From NCBI RefSeq assembly GCF_041929235.1, contig NZ_JBHFNP010000183.1, positions 1 to 64,000 on the forward strand: DNA of 64,000 nt, read 5' to 3'. Origin of the DNA: Microseira sp041929235 (lineage in GTDB: Bacteria; Cyanobacteriota; Cyanobacteriia; Cyanobacteriales; Aerosakkonemataceae). The notes under the pieces were generated by a model. The model did not search any database. It was not told where the DNA came from and saw nothing but the letters and a program-made list of their open reading frames with translations. Positions 25,660 through 32,756 of this stretch are shown in pieces. The position numbers were made by a program, and so were the translations under genes. How positions within the stretch are numbered: position 1 is the stretch's first letter; every line of letters starts with the position of its first letter.

Positions 25660-26445
25660 TTACCTCAATCCTTGTTGTCGCAAGACTTCATCAACCCAAG
25701 CTGCATCTGTTTCCGATAAAGCTGGTACGGGAGAGTTGCTGTAATTTATTCTCAAGCCATAACTTCCTTGGTCGTAAATTTCATGCAACAACCTTTGTAA
25801 ATCTAGGATTGGTTCCGCATCTCCTGGTTGTAAAGGCAAGGAAAACTGAGGAATTCTATTCTGTAAATTAAACGCATATAGTAAAGCTCTGGGACGAGTT
25901 TCGCTACGACTGACTAAAATGCGATAATGGCTTGAGATCGCTACATTTAAAACTGGCATAGCTTCCCCTTGTCGCAGCAAATCAATTTCTACTAAATGGG
26001 TGCTGCTGCCTAAAATTTTTTGCCGTTTTGTTTCGTATTGCAGGCGACCAATTACCGATTGTTTATTTTTAGGCGATAAAACTTCAATTGCGGCGATGAC
26101 TTCTTCGGTTTCTAACGCGCGAATTTCTAGATAGCTTTCTGTTAAAATTTCTGGTATCGGAATTGTCACTTCTATCGGTTGTGCAGAAGGATCGGCAACA
26201 GCAATATTAGATTCAGTTGCATTCGTGAGTGCTAATACTCGTTGTACCGCGACATCGAGAATGCCAACTAAGACAGACTTTTCTCCACTCATTTCATACA
26301 CTCGCTCCTCAATTGCGGCAATATATTTAGGTCGTAAATAGGGATTGAGATCGTTGGCGATCGCTGTAATCAATCGGTGATGAATTCCCGCCCACAATGC
26401 AGGATGCTCTAAATAAGGATTCATCCCTGGAAATGGAGATGGCAT
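25660..26445 (-). CDS. DUF4058 family protein
   Basis: 261 residues beginning MPSPFPGMNPYLEHPALW, the diagnostic start of DUF4058, with LSPKNKQ and HLVEIDLLRQGE segments in the middle that recall PD-(D/E)xK-like strands. The family is abundant in cyanobacteria and of unknown function. Single gene, spacing of 74 bp to the next minus-strand gene. Confidence 0.93.
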   Translation of the reverse strand: MPSPFPGMNPYLEHPALWAGIHHRLITAIANDLNPYLRPKYIAAIEERVYEMSGEKSVLVGILDVAVQRVLALTNATESNIAVADPSAQPIEVTIPIPEILTESYLEIRALETEEVIAAIEVLSPKNKQSVIGRLQYETKRQKILGSSTHLVEIDLLRQGEAMPVLNVAISSHYRILVSRSETRPRALLYAFNLQNRIPQFSLPLQPGDAEPILDLQRLLHEIYDQGSYGLRINYSNSPVPALSETDAAWVDEVLRQQGLR

Positions 26446-26561
26446 AATTGTAATTGTGGCAAAATTTATTCTGCGATTAACCCAATGATATCAATTAGTT
26501 ACTAGGGTGCGTGACAAAATTATGTCACGCACCAAACTTTTACTGATATGCGATCGCAACC

Positions 26562-26777
26562 TTACCCACCGATTGCTTCTTGATTCCAATCGCCATCAAA
26601 TACAATCTCAAACTTGGCTTTTGGGATAAATCGTCGCAATGCCCGCAGATGATCTTCCGCGTCTTGCCGATTGCGAAAGCGAGCGATCGTGCGATGACAA
26701 GCATTCGGCAGCATAATCGCAATTGTCCAGACGTGCAGATCTAGGTATCTGCTCGGATGAATTTGTTGAGTATTCAT
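26562..26777 (-). CDS. Small hypothetical protein
   Basis: 71 residues from ATG 26777. The pattern HVWTIAIMLPNACHRTIARFRNRQDAEDHLRALRRFIP suggests a small alpha/beta protein; I do not recognise a family. Its first codons lie in a duplicated DNA segment: the second copy (27233 on) keeps the start of this gene (MNTQ) but not the rest. Confidence 0.6.
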   Translation of the reverse strand: MNTQQIHPSRYLDLHVWTIAIMLPNACHRTIARFRNRQDAEDHLRALRRFIPKAKFEIVFDGDWNQEAIGG

Positions 26778-26925
26778 GGTAAAATCAGAGGTGAATTGTG
26801 TGTAAAAGCGGCTTTTTGTGCATTTTAAAGCCGTTTTTGCGAATAAAAGTGTGTCCGCCCAAGTTTATCTATGGCTGAGATATCCATAGTTATGAGCTTG
26901 GGCGTTTTTCGTTTACGAGTTTTAA
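26768..26925. repeat. Duplicated segment, copy 1
   Basis: About 150 bp that recurs 465 bp downstream (27233-27382). It spans the first codons of the minus-strand gene, two hairpins and the sequence GTTTACGAG. Each copy precedes a ribbon-helix-helix gene, so the whole unit was tandemly duplicated. Confidence 0.85.
26804..26909 (+). ncRNA. Two-hairpin structured element, copy 1
   Basis: Hairpin A at 26804-26837 pairs AAAAGCGGCTTT with AAAGCCGTTTTT. Hairpin B at 26856-26904 pairs CGCCCAAG with CTTGGGCG and contains an inner stem CTATGG (26869-26874)/CCATAG (26884-26889); a T-run follows. Base changes between the two copies keep the pairs. In copy 1 no plus-strand gene ends upstream, so a simple terminator role is unlikely here; a small RNA or mRNA leader is possible. 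Confidence 0.55.
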
Positions 26926-27010
26926 GAACACTCCCTACTCGTAAACTTGCAACCCAGTAAGCGCGTAAAGGCAAAACAGTAGGATACGAAAGTAGGCGTA
27001 TAGGGAATTT

Positions 27011-27226
27011 GTGGCAGTGGCGAAATTACCGCCGAACATGACCGAACTCAGCAGCTACGTCGATAAAGACTTAAAGCTGAGATTTAAACTGGCTTGCACA
27101 GCCAAACAAAAAACAATGAGCGAAGTGATAACCGATCTGATAGAGGAATGGTTAGAACAAAACGAGGCTCCCCCTCCTGGCAAGACCAGTAATCAAGGCA
27201 AGGGGGATAGTTCAGATGGCTCTTAA
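27011..27226 (+). CDS. Ribbon-helix-helix protein 1
   Basis: 71 residues (GTG start). YVDKDLKLRFKLACTAKQKTMSEVITDLIEEWL is the RHH pattern: a short strand, then two helices, as in ParG/CopG-type DNA-binding proteins that regulate their own promoters or help in partition. The tail is rich in Pro, Gly and Ser. Paralogue of the gene at 27454. Confidence 0.78.
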   Translation: MAVAKLPPNMTELSSYVDKDLKLRFKLACTAKQKTMSEVITDLIEEWLEQNEAPPPGKTSNQGKGDSSDGS

Positions 27227-27232
27227 GCAACT

Positions 27233-27382
27233 GAGTATTCATGGCTAATCAAGAGATGAATTGTGTGTAAAAACGGCTTTTTGTGCATTTTAAAGCCGTT
27301 TTGAGCAATCAAAGTGTGTCCGCCCAAGTTTATCTATGGCTGATTTGCCGTAGTTCTAAGCTTGGGCGTTTTTGGTTTACGA
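27233..27382. repeat. Duplicated segment, copy 2
   Basis: Second copy of the segment at 26768-26925, with substitutions concentrated outside the stems. It begins with a relic of the start of the minus-strand gene of copy 1. Confidence 0.85.
27269..27373 (+). ncRNA. Two-hairpin structured element, copy 2
   Basis: Hairpin A (27269-27302) has AAAACGGCTTT/AAAGCCGTTTT, replacing the G-U pair of copy 1 by A-U. Hairpin B (27321-27368) keeps CGCCCAAG/CTTGGGCG with inner stem CTATGGC (27334-27340)/GCCGTAG (27347-27353), where a U-A pair has become U-G and one pair is gained. A T-run follows. Here it could also terminate the upstream RHH gene. Confidence 0.55.
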
Positions 27383-27453
27383 GTCAGATTATAGCACGTA
27401 AGCACGTAATCATGTCAACATGTAAAAAAAAGTCAACCTAAGCATGTGAGAAA

Positions 27454-27684
27454 ATGGAATCCCATGTAAACGAAGCTTCTGATGGTTTGGTAGTGGCAAG
27501 TAGACGCAATGACCCCAACTACGCTCAAGTGAGCGGGTATATAACCAAGGAATTAGCGATGAGATTTAAGATTGCTTGCACTGCTAAGGAAGTCAGTCAG
27601 ACAGATGCATTAGAGGAAGCTGTCAGACTCTGGCTAGAAGAAAACGAACCCCCCGCAGTCGCCAAAGGTAAGGGGTATGAATGA
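27454..27684 (+). CDS. Ribbon-helix-helix protein 2
   Basis: 76 residues. YITKELAMRFKIACTAKEVSQTDALEEAVRLWLEENEPP aligns with the upstream RHH protein over the whole fold. Two diverged copies in tandem suggest duplication followed by specialisation of DNA target. No ParA-type partner is nearby, so a local regulator is more likely than a partition protein. Confidence 0.78.
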   Translation: MESHVNEASDGLVVASRRNDPNYAQVSGYITKELAMRFKIACTAKEVSQTDALEEAVRLWLEENEPPAVAKGKGYE

Positions 27685-27902
27685 ACGTTGCTCAGAGACA
27701 ATGGGATGTAAGGGAGACTGATTGATTTGCAAAGATTATCGATTAGCTAGCGAACGATAAGTAGGTTATGGGGATGAGGCGAAGTCTCTCCCCTAATTCT
27801 CCCCTTGATAGGCAAATCAGTAATTTTACTCGCTGACAAATAGATTGCAACTGGTTCAAAATCGCTTTATTACAAACAATTTTTTAGCATAGGTGGTAAT
27901 CG

Positions 27903-29090
27903 ATGTACGATTTTGCAATTATCGGCGGCGGCATAGTTGGTCTTGCTACTGGCATGGCATTGATGGAAAAATATCCCCATGCCCGCCTAGTCGTCCTAGA
28001 AAAAGAAAGCAGCTTGGCGTATCATCAAACAGGACATAACAGCGGCGTTATCCACTCTGGTATTTATTACAAACCAGGCAGTCTCAAAGCCCGCTTGTGC
28101 CGCGAAGGCAGTCAATCTATCGTAGAATTTTGTCAGAAATATAACATTGCCCACGAAGTCTGCGGTAAAGTTATCGTCGCGACGCAAGAAAAGGAACTGC
28201 CCTTACTAGAAAACCTCTACCAACGAGGTTTAGAAAATGGCTTAAAAGTTGCCAAAATTACCGCAGAACAAGTCAAAGAAATCGAACCCTATGTTACTTG
28301 CTTGGCGGGAATTCAAGTCTTTACCACTGGCATTGTTGACTATCGGCAAGTTTGCCAGAAATACGGGGAGTTGATCCAATCCCAGGGAGGCGAGATTTGT
28401 CTGGGTACTAAAGTTGAGAAAATTATCGCCACCGATAACAGTCAAATCCTGGAAACCAACAAAGGCAAGTTCGAGACCAAGTTTATTATCAACTGTGCGG
28501 GATTGTATAGCGATCGCATCGCCAAACTGGGTAACGCCAACCCCGAAGCCAAAATTATCCCATTCCGGGGCGAATACTACGAATTAGTACCAGAAAAACG
28601 CTATTTTGTCAAGGGATTAATATATCCAGTTCCCAACCCGGCGTTTCCTTTCCTCGGCGTCCACTTTACCCGCATGATCGATGGTAGCGTCCACGCTGGA
28701 CCGAATGCCGTCCTGAGTTTAAAGCGGGAAGGTTATAAAAAAACCGACTTCGATTTGCGAGATTTTAGCGAAATTATCGCTTACCCTGGTTTGTGGAAAC
28801 TCGCCGCCAAATATGCCGATGAAGGCATCCAAGAAATTATTCGCTCTTTTAGTAAAGCAGCGTTTGTGCGGAGCTTGCAACAGCTAATTCCTGAAGTTCA
28901 AGCAGAAGATGTTGTCCCTGCTGGTGCTGGGGTGCGCGCCCAAGCTTTAATGAACGATGGGAAACTCGTGGACGACTTTTTGATTATCCAGGCCAAAAAT
29001 ACTTTACACGTTTGCAATGCACCTTCTCCGGCGGCGACTTCTTCGATTGAAATAGGGCGTGCGATCGCCGAGCAAATTTCTTTGAGCTAA
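27903..29090 (+). CDS. lhgO: L-2-hydroxyglutarate oxidase
   Basis: 395-residue FAD enzyme of the DAO family. Motifs: FAD loop IIGGGIVGLATGMAL at residues 5-19, the family-typical HNSGVIHSGIYYKPGSLKA, the ATSSIEIG end motif near the C-terminus. It oxidises L-2-hydroxyglutarate to 2-oxoglutarate, a metabolite-repair reaction, passing electrons to a quinone or oxygen. Length matches LhgO. Monocistronic, with an AT-rich leader of about 60 bp. Confidence 0.93.
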   Translation: MYDFAIIGGGIVGLATGMALMEKYPHARLVVLEKESSLAYHQTGHNSGVIHSGIYYKPGSLKARLCREGSQSIVEFCQKYNIAHEVCGKVIVATQEKELPLLENLYQRGLENGLKVAKITAEQVKEIEPYVTCLAGIQVFTTGIVDYRQVCQKYGELIQSQGGEICLGTKVEKIIATDNSQILETNKGKFETKFIINCAGLYSDRIAKLGNANPEAKIIPFRGEYYELVPEKRYFVKGLIYPVPNPAFPFLGVHFTRMIDGSVHAGPNAVLSLKREGYKKTDFDLRDFSEIIAYPGLWKLAAKYADEGIQEIIRSFSKAAFVRSLQQLIPEVQAEDVVPAGAGVRAQALMNDGKLVDDFLIIQAKNTLHVCNAPSPAATSSIEIGRAIAEQISLS

Positions 29091-29125
29091 CCTGCTTTTA
29101 GGTAGTAGGTATTGACTATATCCTA

Positions 29126-29353
29126 CTACTTACTACCTACTGCTACAAGCTCTTTAACCTGACGATTCTGAGTAATATTATGCGCCTCGCGCTGAACGTA
29201 ACCAAAAGCCACAGCATCTTGTAGCGTTATCAGGGCTTCAATATCCTCTGTCGTTACACAACTTTCAAACAATTGGCTAATTTTATTTTCAGTTTCCAGT
29301 GACAGGTAACCGTTCTGCAAGGTTTCTTTGACTAATTGATAGATAGATACCAT
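29126..29353 (-). CDS. Small conserved cyanobacterial hypothetical protein
   Basis: 75 residues, helical: MVSIYQLVKETLQNGYLSLE and ENKISQLFESCVTTEDIEAL, then ITLQDAVAFGYVQRE. This small protein type is widespread in cyanobacteria; function unknown. Convergent with lhgO, 35 bp apart. Confidence 0.75.
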   Translation of the reverse strand: MVSIYQLVKETLQNGYLSLETENKISQLFESCVTTEDIEALITLQDAVAFGYVQREAHNITQNRQVKELVAVGSK

Positions 29354-29828
29354 TGTGTACTTCGCTGACTGTTAGTTTGAGTTAATTTTTTTATATTATC
29401 ACCCACCTGATTCACAAATGTGTAACTTTTAACACAATTATTTTAAAGTTTTTTCTTTTTATCTGCGAGCAATATTTAGACTATTTTTATGATTTTTAAG
29501 CTAAGTTCACAAAACAATACACTAATTTGTATAAATATTTCTAAGCCAGAAACCCGGTTTTTTGAAAAAACCGGGTTTCTGGCCTGAAAACAGAAGCAAG
29601 CACCGATGCGATCGCGCTTTCCTTAACTTCCCAAATCTCTCGTTATATCAGGAACCAATTTTTGGAACTGCCCTGGTTCAAAGCATATCGGAATTATTAG
29701 GAACGAGAATTAATCAGGGTGCGATCGCTATTGCCTTGCCAATTAAAGTTCTGCCTTAATTCCCGCGCCCACTTCAATTAAGCATCTGAGTTTTTGGCGT
29801 AGTCTTCTGCATTCGACTTCAGACGGTG
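29354..29828. other. 475-bp spacer with hairpin and gene relic
   Basis: Contains AT-rich promoter DNA for the small minus-strand gene, a perfect 18-bp hairpin (29546-29582), and from about 29610 a relic related to 32513-32755 (both read FPNLSL...EPIF and SISE in one frame). No intact gene. Confidence 0.6.
29546..29582. repeat. Perfect 18-bp hairpin repeat
   Basis: Arms CCAGAAACCCGGTTTTTT and AAAAAACCGGGTTTCTGG with a single-base loop. Related AGAAACC(C/G)GG sequences occur at 5681, 38988, 51465-51520 and 57440-57470, so it is a dispersed family. Confidence 0.8.
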
Positions 29829-30278
29829 TTACTCACTTTGAAATAGCTCAAACAGTTGGGTAAAGTCGCCCGGTTGCGCCTCGTAGTTTAACATTTGTTC
29901 GCTGAGAACGACCCACTTTTGAGAACTTCTAGTCCAGAGATTTCCCACAGGATTGAGCCAACTTGTATCATCTAATGTTCCAGGTTTAACGTTGGTAATT
30001 TTGGGATTTCGGGCAGGATTATGAAATATTCTCGTCCCGCACTCTCCACAAAAGAAGCAAATAACTTCACGTCCGCTGTCAGAGACTCGCTTCCATTGTT
30101 TCGGTTTTCCTTGGGTAATAACAACTGCATCGCGGGCAACTGGCATCGACATTCCAAATGCACTCGAAGATTGCTTCTGACATTCTTTGCAATGACAAAC
30201 ATACAGCGTCAAAGGTTCAGCGCGGATCTCATATCGAATTTGCCCGCATTGACATCCTCCAGTATAAGGAGCGGTCAT
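29829..30278 (-). CDS. GFA family protein (CENP-V/GFA zinc fold)
   Basis: 149 residues with the GFA-type zinc-binding cysteines: GGCQCGQIRYE near residues 7-17, CHCKECQKQ near 28-36, and CFFCGECGTRIF near 74-85. The family includes glutathione-dependent formaldehyde-activating enzymes and many proteins of unknown substrate. All metal ligands are present. Single gene. Confidence 0.92.
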   Translation of the reverse strand: MTAPYTGGCQCGQIRYEIRAEPLTLYVCHCKECQKQSSSAFGMSMPVARDAVVITQGKPKQWKRVSDSGREVICFFCGECGTRIFHNPARNPKITNVKPGTLDDTSWLNPVGNLWTRSSQKWVVLSEQMLNYEAQPGDFTQLFELFQSE

Positions 30279-30423
30279 AGTTATCGCCCTAGATTAACTG
30301 CTCGTGTTTATTATCTGCGATCGCCGAAGCACTTTTGGGACTTAACAACGTAGTCAGTGCATCATGTTTGACTAGGTGCGATCGCTGATACAGAAATTAC
30401 GCAGCTAGCATATCAGTTTGTTC

Positions 30424-30471
30424 GTAGTAGGCACTTTAGTGCTTCAAGATAGGCACTTCAGTGCCTACTAC
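30424..30471. repeat. Inverted repeat (GTAGTAGGCACT type)
   Basis: GTAGTAGGCACT at 30424 pairs with AGTGCCTACTAC at the other end; a common cyanobacterial intergenic palindrome. It may double as a terminator of the minus-strand oxidoreductase gene. Confidence 0.7.
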
Positions 30472-30500
30472 AAACATCAGCCGCTTGTTGGGTTGTGTTT

Positions 30501-31478
30501 TCAGGGGGCGATAGTTATGACTACATTTCCCTTTTTATGTCCTGTCTCGATATACCTATGAGCTTCGGCAGTTTGTTTTAAAGGATAACTTCTATCAACG
30601 ATCGATTTTATCTTTCCTGCTTCAATACACTCCTTCAGTTCATTGAGGAGGACTCGAAGTTCTGAAACCGGACGCAGACCTGTGGCAGAAAACTTCGCTT
30701 TCTTACTACCAACCTTGGAAGTCCAAATCATTTCAAACAGAAGAGGTAAACTGAGAACAGGTGAAAGATAGACCCCATTTTCCCTCAGCGAACCTTTACA
30801 ACGTGAAAATGAACTCTTACCAACCGTGTCAAAAATAATGTCGTAGGTCTGTCCAGTTTTGGTGAAATCTTCTTTTGTATAATCAATAACCTTGTCAGCA
30901 CCCAAAGACTTCACCATTTCTAAATTTGTAGTACTGCATACCCCCGTCACTTCTGCCCCAAAGTATTTAGCAATCTGCACCGCAGCGCTACCTAAACTCC
31001 CAGAAGCACCATTGATCAGAACCCTTTGTCCGCACTGAATTTGTCCAATATCTTTAAGAAAACTCCATGAGGTTAAAGCACCATCACAGAGGGGGGCAGC
31101 TTCTTCATAAGTCATGTTGTACGGTAATGTTGCCAACACACCATCTTCCGGCAAACACACATACTCGGCATTTGTACTAAACCCGATGCCAGTTTCTCCA
31201 AAAACAGAGTCCCCTTCTTTAAATAGCTTTACTTCTTTTCCAACTGCTTCAATAGTTCCGGCAAACCCAGTTCCAGTTATGGGATTTTTAGGTCTTTTAA
31301 GACCAAGAAATAACCTGCCATAAAATGGTGTTCCCTGACGCATCATGCAGTCTGCTGCCGTTGCGCTTGCTACATATACTCTGATTAAGACCTCATTGTC
31401 CTTTGGAGTAGGTTTTTCAACCTCTTTCAGTTCAAGAACATCTGGCGATCCGTACTTAGTGCATACAATTGCTTTCAT
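30501..31478 (-). CDS. NAD(P)-dependent quinone oxidoreductase-like (MDR family)
   Basis: 325 residues, zinc-free medium-chain dehydrogenase/reductase. GroES-like N-terminal domain, NAD(P) loop INGASGSLGSAAVQIAKYFGA near residues 148-168, and the GTGFAGTIEAVGK segment. Family members reduce quinones or enones with NADPH. No catalytic zinc ligands are seen. Single gene. Confidence 0.9.
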   Translation of the reverse strand: MKAIVCTKYGSPDVLELKEVEKPTPKDNEVLIRVYVASATAADCMMRQGTPFYGRLFLGLKRPKNPITGTGFAGTIEAVGKEVKLFKEGDSVFGETGIGFSTNAEYVCLPEDGVLATLPYNMTYEEAAPLCDGALTSWSFLKDIGQIQCGQRVLINGASGSLGSAAVQIAKYFGAEVTGVCSTTNLEMVKSLGADKVIDYTKEDFTKTGQTYDIIFDTVGKSSFSRCKGSLRENGVYLSPVLSLPLLFEMIWTSKVGSKKAKFSATGLRPVSELRVLLNELKECIEAGKIKSIVDRSYPLKQTAEAHRYIETGHKKGNVVITIAP

Positions 31479-31797
31479 GACTCTTCTCCAAGACTACTTT
31501 GGGTGTGGTTCAAATTTATCCTACGAGTTCGCCGATTCAATTTCCGGACTTAGCAACTTAGCCAATTGGTGATGTTTGTTTTGGTGCGATCGCACTGAGA
31601 TAATCTTACTAGCAGGTTAAGGCAAAGTATAGTTTGTGACACTGCTGCATATCAGTACCAATGAAGAAGCTCGCCTATTTCCACATGCGCTGCTAATGAA
31701 TTTTACTCGAGTAGAGATCGCCTAAATTATATATAATTAAATAAAGCCTGCGACATATGAACTTAAAATAAAATCATAAAGTATTAGAGGTTTAACC
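31479..31797. other. 319-bp spacer, divergent promoter region
   Basis: Lies between divergent genes (oxidoreductase on minus, Uma2 on plus). AT-rich near 31720-31760 (TATATATAATTA), a likely promoter of the Uma2 gene. No gene seen. Confidence 0.5.
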
Positions 31798-32445
31798 ATG
31801 ATTGCAATCAAAGATAAACTAACAATAGATACCTGGGTCACAGCAAATTGGAATGAATTTATCGAGGTCTCGGAAAATCCCGCCTATCAAAAAGCCAGGT
31901 GCTACTATTACAACGGAAAAATGAGGATTGAAACAATGTCAATTGGGCCAGACCATGCCAGCCAGCATGGAACAATGACATTTGCTATCAACTTATTCTG
32001 CACCTTCAAAGGCATTCCTCATCGGGGACTGGTGAATTGTAGCTATCGGAAAACAGGCGTGCGGGAATCTCAACCTGATATATCTTATTACTTAAGAGAA
32101 AGAGTTCAATCAGCACCTACAGGGAGTTCCGTTGTCGATCTAGATCAATTCTCACCGCCTAATTTAGCAATTGAAATTGCCGATACCACTTTATCTGATG
32201 ATAAAGGTGAGAAGCGGTTATTGTCTGAAGAATTAAAAGTAGATGAATATTGGGTAGTAGATGTACAAAAAGCCCAAATTTTGGCATTTGAAATCTTAGC
32301 CGATGGTGGAAGTCGGCGGATTTACCAATCTCAGGCATTACCAGAGTTAGCTATCTCTGTATTAGAAGAAGCATTAGAACGTAGCAGACAACCAGATCAG
32401 TCACAAGTAGCAACGTGGTTAGTAACCCAATTTCAGCAAGTGTAG
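31798..32445 (+). CDS. Uma2 family endonuclease (DUF820)
   Basis: 215 residues. PD-(D/E)xK nuclease-like core: QPDISYY (Asp), NLAIEIADTTLSDDKGEKRLL with the Glu, Asp and downstream Lys, and VDEYWVVD. The family is highly expanded in cyanobacteria, thought to derive from restriction-type nucleases; biological role unknown. Stand-alone gene with ATG at 31798. Confidence 0.93.
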   Translation: MIAIKDKLTIDTWVTANWNEFIEVSENPAYQKARCYYYNGKMRIETMSIGPDHASQHGTMTFAINLFCTFKGIPHRGLVNCSYRKTGVRESQPDISYYLRERVQSAPTGSSVVDLDQFSPPNLAIEIADTTLSDDKGEKRLLSEELKVDEYWVVDVQKAQILAFEILADGGSRRIYQSQALPELAISVLEEALERSRQPDQSQVATWLVTQFQQV

Positions 32446-32529
32446 AAATAGAGAGAAAGCGATATGCCGCAGGCACTCTCTGCGCGATCGCACAGTTTAT
32501 TTTTTAAGTATGCGATCGCTCTTTCCTTA

Positions 32530-32639
32530 CAGCGAATTGCAGCCGTATGAGGTACAGCGTTTTCGCTGAGTTTGTCAAGCGCGCACCCTTAAGGGTGCCC
32601 GCACACTGCTGTGATACCTCACTCGCTTGCAAGCCGCTA
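32530..32639. mobile_element. 110-bp MITE-like insertion flanked by TA
   Basis: Comparison with the related sequence at 29612-29740 shows that CTTTCCTTAACTTCCC there is continuous, while here the same sequence is split as CTTTCCTTA...TAACTTCCC with 110 bp between. The ends are imperfect inverted repeats (CAGCG...CGCTA; further inside GAGGTA/TACCTC) and TA is duplicated, as in IS630/mariner-type insertions. Confidence 0.65.
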
Positions 32640-32756
32640 TAACTTCCCAAATCTCTCGTTACGTCGCGAACCAATTTTCTACTGTAACTCCCCTCACTCT
32701 AAGCATATCGGAATCATTAGAGACTAGAAGGAATTTGTGTGCGATCTATTAATATT

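Noticed and set aside
29562..29759. Short plus-strand ORF after the 18-bp hairpin
   Set aside because: It begins in the hairpin repeat and the similar region at 32640-32755 is frameshifted, so both are relics rather than genes.
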